This document shows, piece by piece, positions 55,278 to 63,051 of a DNA stretch of 64,000 nt. The DNA lies in assembly GCF_023634025.1 (NCBI RefSeq), contig NZ_JALJCW010000003.1, positions 248,001-312,000 on the forward strand, in the 5' to 3' direction. Both the position numbers and the translations under genes were made by a program. The stretch is from Hanstruepera flava (lineage in GTDB: Bacteria > Bacteroidota > Bacteroidia > Flavobacteriales > Flavobacteriaceae). Under the pieces are notes generated by a model. The model was not told the origin of the DNA. It searched no databases and worked only from the letters and a program-made list of their open reading frames with translations. Numbering within the stretch: the first letter of the stretch is position 1; each line of letters opens with the position of its first letter.

Positions 55278-55931
55278 ATGCGCATTGTACCAGTTAAAAC
55301 GCCAACAGTAGTAAAAAAACTCCTCCCAGATTATATTTGGGAGGTTTCTACTACTGATAAAGTAATTTACTTAACCTTTGACGATGGACCCACTCCAGAA
55401 ATCACCAATTGGACACTTAATACATTAAAAGAATATAATGCTCAAGCTACGTTTTTTTGTATTGGCAACAACATTAAAAAGTATCCTGAAATATTCCATA
55501 ATATACTTGATCAAGATCATGCCATTGGCAACCATTCCAATACACATTTAAAAGGTTGGCAAACCAATAAAAAAGAATATGTATCAGATATTCAAAACTG
55601 CCAAAACATAATAAATTCGGAAATTGAAGGAAGAAATTTAACAGAGCCCAAAATGTTTAGACCGCCTTATGGGCAAATTAAACCCAAACAAGGTAAAGCA
55701 CTATTAGAATTAAATTATAAAATAATCATGTGGAATGTATTATCATTCGATTGGGACAACTCCATTAATCCAGAAACATGTTTAAACAATGTAACTGCTA
55801 AAACAGAACCAGGCAGTATCATTGTATTTCACGACAGCCTTAAAGCTTCTAAAAATTTGAAATACACACTCCCAAAAATTTTGGAATATTTTGGTAAAAA
55901 GGGATATTCGTTTAAATCTCTAAATATCTAA
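55278..55931 (+). CDS. Polysaccharide deacetylase (NodB domain)
   Basis: 217 residues. The NodB motifs are complete: YLTFDDGPTP (D35, D36), HSNTH (H86, H90), RPPYGQIKP, W-N-V-L-S-FDWD, and IVFHDS. It removes N- or O-acetyl groups from a polymer such as peptidoglycan or chitin-like glycan. No signal peptide is present, so it may be cytoplasmic or exported another way. It follows the DUF2723 gene by 17 bases and overlaps the end of the thioredoxin-like gene on the other strand by 4 bases. A stem-loop lies within codons 15-23. Confidence 0.9.
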   Translation: MRIVPVKTPTVVKKLLPDYIWEVSTTDKVIYLTFDDGPTPEITNWTLNTLKEYNAQATFFCIGNNIKKYPEIFHNILDQDHAIGNHSNTHLKGWQTNKKEYVSDIQNCQNIINSEIEGRNLTEPKMFRPPYGQIKPKQGKALLELNYKIIMWNVLSFDWDNSINPETCLNNVTAKTEPGSIIVFHDSLKASKNLKYTLPKILEYFGKKGYSFKSLNI

Positions 55932-56224
55932 ACGTACTCTTGAATAATACCTATTAAGGTATTGGCATCTTGTTCGCCACTATGGCGCCATTTCATTTCG
56001 CCGTTTTTGTAGATAATCAATGTTGGCAACCCTTTTACACGAAGCGCTTCGGCTAACTCCTTATTTTTATCAACATCAATTTTAATGACTTTGGCTTTAT
56101 CGCCAAGGGCAGCTGCAACATCTCTTAAGACGGCATGCATAGCTGTTGACTGTTCATTCCATTCCGTGAAAAAATCCAACAAAACTGGAATGTTTACATC
56201 TATTAGTTCCCCAAATTTTGACAT
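55928..56224 (-). CDS. Thioredoxin-fold protein without the CxxC cysteines
   Basis: 98 residues, a complete thioredoxin fold by length and pattern: PVLLDFFTEW, then helix, VIKIDVDKNKELAEALRVKGLPTLIIYKNGE with the cis-proline at P67. The active site, normally W-C-G-P-C, reads W22-N23-E24-Q25-S26: both cysteines are replaced, and there are no other cysteines. Therefore no dithiol chemistry is possible; a binding or chaperone role is likelier. Single gene with a -7 box. Confidence 0.9.
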   Translation of the reverse strand: MSKFGELIDVNIPVLLDFFTEWNEQSTAMHAVLRDVAAALGDKAKVIKIDVDKNKELAEALRVKGLPTLIIYKNGEMKWRHSGEQDANTLIGIIQEYV

Positions 56225-56255
56225 ACATTAAAGTTTTAAGTCAAATGCTGTTATA

Positions 56256-56263
56256 CAAATATA
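56256..56263 (-). promoter_or_regulatory. -7 box (TATATTTG) of the thioredoxin-like gene
   Basis: A full TAnnTTTG match on the minus strand, 31 bases before the ATG at 56224. No exact -33 TTTG. Confidence 0.5.
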
Positions 56264-56277
56264 ACATTTCCTTGCAA

Positions 56278-57513
56278 TTAAGCATTATTTACACCCTTTT
56301 TAAGTTCAATAACGGTTATTTCGGGCCATATTCCTACACGCCCAGGAAATGCATGATAGCCGAATCCACGATTGACATTAATAAACCTACCGAATTCACT
56401 GTATAAACCTGCCCATTGCTTATACACATACTGCGAAGGACTCCATCTAAAGAAACCAGGGATTTCAATACCCATTTGTAAACCATGAGTATGGCCACTT
56501 AAGGTTAGATGGTAGTTGAAATCGTCTTGCTTGACTTTATATTCCCAATGGGAAGGATCATGTGTCATGAGGATTTTAAAATCATCTTTATTGACTTGGG
56601 AAGAAGCCTTATCTAGATTACCAGCTTGATTAAACCCTTTACCCCAATTCTCTACACCAATTAAAGCAAGTTTTTGACCATCTTTTTCTATGTAGCGATG
56701 TTCATCCAATAATAGATCAAAACCAATTTTGGGATGAATATCCTTAACCGCTTGAAAATTACTCACTTTATCTTCAGGTTTTTCCCATTTTACATAATCG
56801 CCATAATCATGATTACCTAGAATAGAATATTTTCCAAATGGCGCTTTTAGCTCTTTAAAAATATCTATCCAATCATTCATTTCTTCTGCTTTATTGTTTA
56901 CAATATCACCAGTAAACAACATTAAATCAGATTGTTGTTCATTAATTAAATCGACACCATACTTTATCTTTTCCTTATTGGTAAAACTACCTGAATGGAT
57001 ATCAGAAATTTGAGTGATTTTAAATCCATCAAACGCATCTGGTAAATCATTAAAAGTCAATTGATATTTTAGAACTTTGTAATTATAACGCCCTTGCCAA
57101 ATACCATATAGAAATGAAGCGAATGGAATAGCGGCAATACCAAGTGCAACTTTAGAAATAAATGCTCTTCTGCCAGCAAAATCATTGGTTTCTCCAGGAG
57201 ATAAATATGAGAATGTTTTAACCAATACTCTAACAACATCTTCGCCAAAAAGTATTAGCATTAAAACTATTTTAGGAATTAAAAAAGTAATTAATAAACC
57301 TGATGCAAATTGAAAACCAACCGTCTGACCTGCGCTTCTTGGGGTTGAAAAAATTGTATAAGCAAAATTAATATAGACAGCTAAAGAAATAATTATCCAA
57401 ATCCAACGAATTATACGACTTTTAGTAAGCGTTCTAATGGCTTGAAAGGCATAAATCTCAATAAGTAAAAATACTATAGAAAATATAATAATAGTAATTA
57501 TCCAGCGCGACAT
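56278..57513 (-). CDS. Membrane-anchored metallophosphoesterase
   Basis: 411 residues. Four membrane helices (about 5-25, 35-55, 70-95 and 118-136) come before a calcineurin-like phosphoesterase domain (about 150-405). Metal ligands are present: QISDIHSGS, FTGDIVNN, LGNHDYGDY, LTHDPSHW and LSGHTHGLQMG. The layout resembles YkuE/YaeI-like enzymes, which act on lipids or nucleotides. The substrate is unknown. Confidence 0.9.
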   Translation of the reverse strand: MSRWIITIIIFSIVFLLIEIYAFQAIRTLTKSRIIRWIWIIISLAVYINFAYTIFSTPRSAGQTVGFQFASGLLITFLIPKIVLMLILFGEDVVRVLVKTFSYLSPGETNDFAGRRAFISKVALGIAAIPFASFLYGIWQGRYNYKVLKYQLTFNDLPDAFDGFKITQISDIHSGSFTNKEKIKYGVDLINEQQSDLMLFTGDIVNNKAEEMNDWIDIFKELKAPFGKYSILGNHDYGDYVKWEKPEDKVSNFQAVKDIHPKIGFDLLLDEHRYIEKDGQKLALIGVENWGKGFNQAGNLDKASSQVNKDDFKILMTHDPSHWEYKVKQDDFNYHLTLSGHTHGLQMGIEIPGFFRWSPSQYVYKQWAGLYSEFGRFINVNRGFGYHAFPGRVGIWPEITVIELKKGVNNA

Positions 57514-57536
57514 ACAGTTCTTTAATTAAAGTATTA

Positions 57537-57544
57537 CAAATATA
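57537..57544 (-). promoter_or_regulatory. -7 box (TATATTTG) of the metallophosphoesterase gene
   Basis: A full TAnnTTTG match on the minus strand, 23 bases before the ATG at 57513. No exact -33 TTTG. Confidence 0.5.
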
Positions 57545-57577
57545 CTCTCAATAAAATCATGAAATTTTAATATCGTG

Positions 57578-60046
57578 TTAATTTTTAATCTGGTTTAAGG
57601 TTTTAATTTTCAAGTCGTTAATTGAATTTGTTTTGGTTATAAATGTTATGATTTTTATTTGATTTGGAAGTAAATCAAAATAATTGTCGGAAAAGTGCCC
57701 CTTTTCATTACAATAAATAAACACATCTTTTTGAAGCGTTTTACTTGAGAGTTCTATTTCAAATCCTCTATCTGTTTTAGTAATTGTTTTTTGAATAGTT
57801 TGCGGTTTAAGTTTGAGATCTTTTGGTTTAGCAAAATAATGCAAGTTTGAATAACCATTACCTTCAATCCACAAAGTAGTTGATTCCTTATCAAAATCAA
57901 TATCATTTAAATCCAAACTAAAAATTTGTTTACTTCGATTTCCAGGAACCTTATCATAAACCTGTTTATGTAAAATACGCTTACCATTAAAATCTATTAA
58001 ACTAACATTAAGATTTAATGAAATATCTTCCAAACTATCATTTACAGCATAAGTTTTTAAAACATTGTTTTTAACTTTTGATGAAATCAAGACATTTTCA
58101 AAACTATGTTTAGCTTTATAATGCAAGGCTTTCCAATTGCCAAAAAAGTCAATACTAGACCACGATATAGCAGGCCAACAATCATTAAGTTGCCAATATA
58201 GGGTTCCCATATTGTATGGTTTTGCTCTTCGGTGAGCTTCAATGCCTTTTGTTATACCATAAGCCTGTAGCAGCTGGCTTATATAAACATAATCTTCAGT
58301 ATTGTTGGGTACCGGAAAATCTCGAGCCATATACTCATCAATTAACTGAAAACCTCGTACATGTTTTTGATGGTTTTTAAAGCCTTCTGATGTAATATCA
58401 AGTGAATCATTCTGATTGATATAGTTAATCACTTCATAACTTGAAAAACTTTGAAAGCCAAACTCACTCATAAATCGTGGTACATGTTCTTCCAAATGCT
58501 CAAACGAATAGGCATCATGCCAAATCCACCAATCGTGCGCATCGCCTTCAAATTCATACTTTGGGTTTCCACGACCATATTTTGGAGAACTTTCCCAATA
58601 ATCCGTATCTGAATATTGCCCGACTGTTCTTGGCAAAATAGAATCAAAAACCTTTAAATAATTATTCCAAATTTCATTTTTTTCAGCTTCACTTCTACCA
58701 TTTTGCCAACCCCAACGATGCCAGCCTTCAGAGTTTTCATTATTACCACACCATAAGGCTATAGATGGATGATTACGTAAACGCTTAACATTATCAATCG
58801 CTTCTTGTTTTACATTTTCTATAAATGCGTTATCACCAGGATACATGGCACAAGCAAACATAAAATCTTGCCAGACCAAAATGCCTTTTTCATCACATAA
58901 ATCGTAAAATATGTCATTTTCATAAATACCGCCTCCCCAAACACGCAGCATATTCATGTTGGCATTAACCACATCATTTAGCAATTTTTCATAATGATCC
59001 TCTGTGACTTGATTTTGAAAACTATTTTGTGGAATGTAATTGGCTCCTTTGGCGTATACAGGAACATCATTGACTTTAAAATAAAACGATTCGCCAACAC
59101 TATCTTTTTCAGTAACGAGCTCAATAGTTCGTAATCCTATTTTTTTAGATATACTATCCAAAACCGTTTCCCCATCTTTTACCACAACTTTAATATCGTA
59201 CAAATAGGGCTCGCCTAAATTATGAGGCCACCAGCGTTTTGGATTATTGATTTCGAAATTAATTTCTGATTTCTGATTTTTGGTTTCTAATCGTTCAATG
59301 AATAATGAATCATCTACATAAACGCTGTAGGTCAATTCTTTATCTAACAGTGTTTTATTTTGAAGTTGTATTTGAAGTTTGGCGTTTTCATCTGAAAGTT
59401 GGAGTTGATTTATATAAATATCCTCAATCTTAAAATCATCCCAAGCATTTAACGTAATTGGTCGCCAAATACCACTTGTTTTTAATTTTGGACCCCAATC
59501 CCAGCCATATTGAAATTGGGCTTTTCTAGTAAAAATCCGGTTACCTTCTGGTAAGGTGTAATTAAGATTTGCTTTAGCTTGTTCTTCATGCTTTGATGTG
59601 TTTTCAAAAACAATTCGCAATTCATTTTCTGCTTTCAAAAGTGATTTAATATCTACCAAAAACTTACGAAATGCGTTATTTGTTTTCAGAACTAAACTAT
59701 CATTTAAAAACACCCTAGCATAAGAATCTAGTCCTTCAAAATTCAGCTCAATATGGTTTCTTTTTAATGTTTTAGCATCAACTTGAAAGTTTGTTTTATA
59801 CTCCCAATCTGTTTTGGAAACCCATTGCACCTTATCTTCATTATTACCTATAAAAGGGTCTGGTATTTTACTATGGTCTAACAAATCTGAAAATACATTT
59901 CCTGGAACAGTTGCTGTTTCCCAAATAGAATCGGTTACGGCTTTAAACTGCCAATTATCGTGCAATTCTATGCTTGTTGGAACATTGTTTTTTTTGCTAC
60001 AACCAAAACAACAAAGCACTATTAAAATGATGTAACTAAACCTCAT
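57578..60046 (-). CDS. GH2 family beta-mannosidase
   Basis: 822 residues; a lipoprotein signal (CCFGC, C16) puts it at the cell envelope. The GH2 sandwich domain (about 25-200) has the QFQYGWDWGPKL segment typical of beta-mannosidases. The TIM barrel (about 315-680) carries the acid/base E437 in WCGNNE and the nucleophile E528 in FMSEFGFQS. It releases terminal beta-mannose, as found at the core of N-glycans and in mannans. It overlaps cutC by 11 bases and is the last gene of the GH20-cutC-GH2 operon. Confidence 0.93.
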   Translation of the reverse strand: MRFSYIILIVLCCFGCSKKNNVPTSIELHDNWQFKAVTDSIWETATVPGNVFSDLLDHSKIPDPFIGNNEDKVQWVSKTDWEYKTNFQVDAKTLKRNHIELNFEGLDSYARVFLNDSLVLKTNNAFRKFLVDIKSLLKAENELRIVFENTSKHEEQAKANLNYTLPEGNRIFTRKAQFQYGWDWGPKLKTSGIWRPITLNAWDDFKIEDIYINQLQLSDENAKLQIQLQNKTLLDKELTYSVYVDDSLFIERLETKNQKSEINFEINNPKRWWPHNLGEPYLYDIKVVVKDGETVLDSISKKIGLRTIELVTEKDSVGESFYFKVNDVPVYAKGANYIPQNSFQNQVTEDHYEKLLNDVVNANMNMLRVWGGGIYENDIFYDLCDEKGILVWQDFMFACAMYPGDNAFIENVKQEAIDNVKRLRNHPSIALWCGNNENSEGWHRWGWQNGRSEAEKNEIWNNYLKVFDSILPRTVGQYSDTDYWESSPKYGRGNPKYEFEGDAHDWWIWHDAYSFEHLEEHVPRFMSEFGFQSFSSYEVINYINQNDSLDITSEGFKNHQKHVRGFQLIDEYMARDFPVPNNTEDYVYISQLLQAYGITKGIEAHRRAKPYNMGTLYWQLNDCWPAISWSSIDFFGNWKALHYKAKHSFENVLISSKVKNNVLKTYAVNDSLEDISLNLNVSLIDFNGKRILHKQVYDKVPGNRSKQIFSLDLNDIDFDKESTTLWIEGNGYSNLHYFAKPKDLKLKPQTIQKTITKTDRGFEIELSSKTLQKDVFIYCNEKGHFSDNYFDLLPNQIKIITFITKTNSINDLKIKTLNQIKN

Positions 60047-60743
60047 CTTGAATTATTTTTAATATGCTATTTATTTTATCTACATCTGAAACAGTTTGTG
60101 CTGTATTTCCAAAGTATATAGAAGATTCGTCATTTATAACTTTTGATGCTGACGCATGGATTTCTTCAAAACCAGCTTTTTTAAATTGATATACATTTTC
60201 TGAATTTATACCACTCCCAACCAAAATTTTGATTTTATTTTTTGCTTGTTCTTTTAACTCCTTCAATAAGTTAATACCTTCCATAGCATTTGGTTTTTGC
60301 CCAGAAGTTAAAACACGCTCAACTCCTAATTGAATTAATTGTTCCAATGACTCTTGAGGGTTTGGTACGCAATCAAAGGCACGATGAAAGGTAAACTGCA
60401 AGGGTTTAGATAATTCAACGAGTTCTTGAGTTCGTTTTATGTCAATGGCATTATCAATATTCAAAACACCTGAAACAATTCCGTGACATCCCAAATCTTT
60501 ACATATTTGAATATCTTGTTTTATAATTTCGAATTCAGCAGAAGTATAGTAAAAATTGCCACTACGAGGGCGAATCAATACAAACACAGGAATAGTTAAA
60601 GCTTCAACTACTTGTTTTATCAATCCATAACTTGGTGTGATACCTCCAACAGATAATTCGCTGCACAACTCAATACGATGTGCTCCTGTTTCTTGAGCAT
60701 TTATTGCAGATTGATAGGAATTGGTACAGATTTCTAGAAGCAT
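60036..60743 (-). CDS. cutC: CutC family protein
   Basis: 235 residues of TIM-barrel CutC: LEICTNSYQSAINAQETGAHRIELCSELSVGGITPSYGLI at the N-terminus, VFVLIRPRSGNFYY, TFHRAFD, RVLTSGQ and ILVGSGIN. It was named for copper tolerance in E. coli, but that role has been disputed. Its gene starts 1 base after the GH20 gene and overlaps the GH2 gene, so it is cotranscribed with two exoglycosidases and nothing that handles copper. Confidence 0.95.
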   Translation of the reverse strand: MLLEICTNSYQSAINAQETGAHRIELCSELSVGGITPSYGLIKQVVEALTIPVFVLIRPRSGNFYYTSAEFEIIKQDIQICKDLGCHGIVSGVLNIDNAIDIKRTQELVELSKPLQFTFHRAFDCVPNPQESLEQLIQLGVERVLTSGQKPNAMEGINLLKELKEQAKNKIKILVGSGINSENVYQFKKAGFEEIHASASKVINDESSIYFGNTAQTVSDVDKINSILKIIQDEV

Positions 60744-60744
60744 T

Positions 60745-63009
60745 TTAATTAATAATTATTTCATCTATAAATGTCCAAGCATTGTTTCCTGAACCTTGCT
60801 TCCCTTCTGGAATGATCCCGTAATTCGGAATTTTTAATTTTATAAATCGTGTTGAAATGTTCTTATCTAATGAAATATTTACTAAAACATCTTTCGTGTC
60901 TGGAATATGTAACGTTTCTGTTTCGTCATCAAATTCTATCTTAATTTCTTTAGGTGCATAAATCCATTGACCTTGTCCGTTATGAAATCGCGTTTCAATA
61001 GAGCTAATCTCTTTTGTTTCGCCTAAATCTATAGTAATTTCAATATCATCTCCCCAAAACCCTAACCATTCCTTATCACCATAACGACTATCACTTCCAG
61101 AAACACCATTTATTAATCCTTTTGCTCCACTACCTGAATAGGCTTTATGTGGCTCTTTATTAATGCTTATCTTCTTACCAACTGCTTTGTGAAGATTTAT
61201 GGTTTCTGAAAAGTTACTACCTAATTTTTCGTCTTTATTAAATACTGCTGCTTTAATAATCATTGACATATTTATCTTGATAGGTTTGACGTAAACATTC
61301 GACTTGTTATTTGGTTCCGAACCATCAATGGTATAACGAATTTGCTTTCCTTGAGTTAAGGTATTTAATTGATATGATAAGTTTTCATCTGAAATCAATT
61401 TCCCTTCAACTTCATATAAATGATTGGCATAATTAATACCTAAAGCATCTAATCGTTTATTAAAATGCTCAACACGATTTACAAAATCTGAATAATTCTT
61501 TTGTTCAGGATTAGACCAAACCACCTCACTCATTGCCAACATACGTGGAAATGCCATATACTCGACTTGTTCTTGAGTTGGCATATATTCGGTCCAAATA
61601 TTGCCTTGCGCACCTAATACAAACTTCGACTCTTCAGTAGAAAGTTCTTCTGGAATTGGATTGAAATTGTAAACTTTTTCCAATGGCAGATAACCACCAA
61701 TTGCCAATGGCTCATTATCGTTTTCAGATTGGTAATAATCAAAATAACAATGTGATGTTGGCGTCATTACCACATTATGGCGCTGTTTAGCAGCTTCTAC
61801 TGCGCCATTTATACCACGCCATGACATAACCGTTGCGTTTGGCGCCAAACCGCCTTCTAGAATTTCATCCCAGCCTATAATCTGCCTACCTTTAGAATTC
61901 AAATATTTTTCAATTCTCGTAATGAAATAGTTTTGCAATTCATGTTCATCTTTTAACCCTTCTTCCTTGATGCGTTGTTGACAATCTTTACAGGTTTTCC
62001 AATGTGTTTTTGGTGCTTCGTCGCCTCCAATATGTATATATTCACTTGGAAATAAAGTTATAACCTCATCCAATACATTTTCTAAAAATTGAAAAGTTTC
62101 GTCTTTCGTGCAATATACCTCTTCAAAAACGCCCCATTTTTTAGCCACTTCAACTTGTTCTCCAGTGCAACCTAATTCTGGATAGGCTGCAATAGCTGCT
62201 TGGCTATGTCCTGGCATTTCTATTTCTGGAATAATGGTAATATTACGGGTATTTGCATAAGCAACAATATCTTTTATCTCATTTTGTGTGTAAAACCCAC
62301 CATACTTTTTACCATCAAATTGATGTGGTTGATCGCTGTAATGACCTACTAGAGTTTCATCTCTGTAAGCTGCTATTTCTTGAAGTTTTGGATATTTCTT
62401 AATCTCTATTCGCCAACCTTGGTCTTCGGTTAAATGCCAATGGAATGTGTTCATCTTTAGCATAGCTAACGCATCGATGTATTTTTTAATAAAAGCGACC
62501 GAATACATATGGCGACCAACATCTAAATGCATACCACGATATTTGAATCTGGGTTCATCTTCAATTTTAATGCATGGAATGCTTACTTCTTCTTTATTGA
62601 ATGAACCATCTTCGAATGCGACTGGCAGTAGTTGTCTTATAGTTTGAATAGCATAAAAAGCACCTCTGTCTGTTTTGGCATGTATCTCAATATTTGAAGG
62701 TGTAATATGTAACTTATAACCCTCATCATTATTTATTGTTTCATCTTTTATTAGAGCAATCGCATTATTTTCTTTCAAAATAATACTGCTACTATGCTCA
62801 ATAAATGACTTTAAAAAATTGGCAGAAATATTAAACGCTTTATCATATTCAATGCCTGTATTACTATTCAAAACAAACTGTCCTTCAACAGTTTCTTGAT
62901 TTTGAGGAATTGGAATAATTTGCGATGTAACAATTTCATGAGGTTTGTTTTTACAATTGAAAATAACACCTATAAAAACAAAGTAAACGATTAATTTCTT
63001 GATTGGCAT
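60745..63009 (-). CDS. GH20 beta-N-acetylhexosaminidase
   Basis: 754 residues; a lipoprotein signal (FNC, C19). The GH20b domain (about 30-150) is followed by the catalytic barrel (about 155-510) with the catalytic pair D330-E331 in HIGGDEAPKTHW. A chitobiase C-terminal sheet domain (about 530-600) and a discoidin-like sugar-binding domain (about 615-754) follow. It removes terminal GlcNAc or GalNAc. First gene of the GH20-cutC-GH2 operon. Confidence 0.95.
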   Translation of the reverse strand: MPIKKLIVYFVFIGVIFNCKNKPHEIVTSQIIPIPQNQETVEGQFVLNSNTGIEYDKAFNISANFLKSFIEHSSSIILKENNAIALIKDETINNDEGYKLHITPSNIEIHAKTDRGAFYAIQTIRQLLPVAFEDGSFNKEEVSIPCIKIEDEPRFKYRGMHLDVGRHMYSVAFIKKYIDALAMLKMNTFHWHLTEDQGWRIEIKKYPKLQEIAAYRDETLVGHYSDQPHQFDGKKYGGFYTQNEIKDIVAYANTRNITIIPEIEMPGHSQAAIAAYPELGCTGEQVEVAKKWGVFEEVYCTKDETFQFLENVLDEVITLFPSEYIHIGGDEAPKTHWKTCKDCQQRIKEEGLKDEHELQNYFITRIEKYLNSKGRQIIGWDEILEGGLAPNATVMSWRGINGAVEAAKQRHNVVMTPTSHCYFDYYQSENDNEPLAIGGYLPLEKVYNFNPIPEELSTEESKFVLGAQGNIWTEYMPTQEQVEYMAFPRMLAMSEVVWSNPEQKNYSDFVNRVEHFNKRLDALGINYANHLYEVEGKLISDENLSYQLNTLTQGKQIRYTIDGSEPNNKSNVYVKPIKINMSMIIKAAVFNKDEKLGSNFSETINLHKAVGKKISINKEPHKAYSGSGAKGLINGVSGSDSRYGDKEWLGFWGDDIEITIDLGETKEISSIETRFHNGQGQWIYAPKEIKIEFDDETETLHIPDTKDVLVNISLDKNISTRFIKLKIPNYGIIPEGKQGSGNNAWTFIDEIIIN

Positions 63010-63028
63010 TTTAGTATATTAGATGCTT

Positions 63029-63036
63029 TAAATTTA
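63029..63036. promoter_or_regulatory. Palindromic TAAATTTA in the GH20/GH92 divergent gap
   Basis: The gap between the divergent starts (63009 and 63052) has TAAATTTA, one base off TAnnTTTG on both strands, within GC-TTTAAATTTA-GC. It may act as a weak shared -7 region. No -33 TTTG is seen. Confidence 0.25.
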
Positions 63037-63051
63037 GCAATCCTTTTTTTA

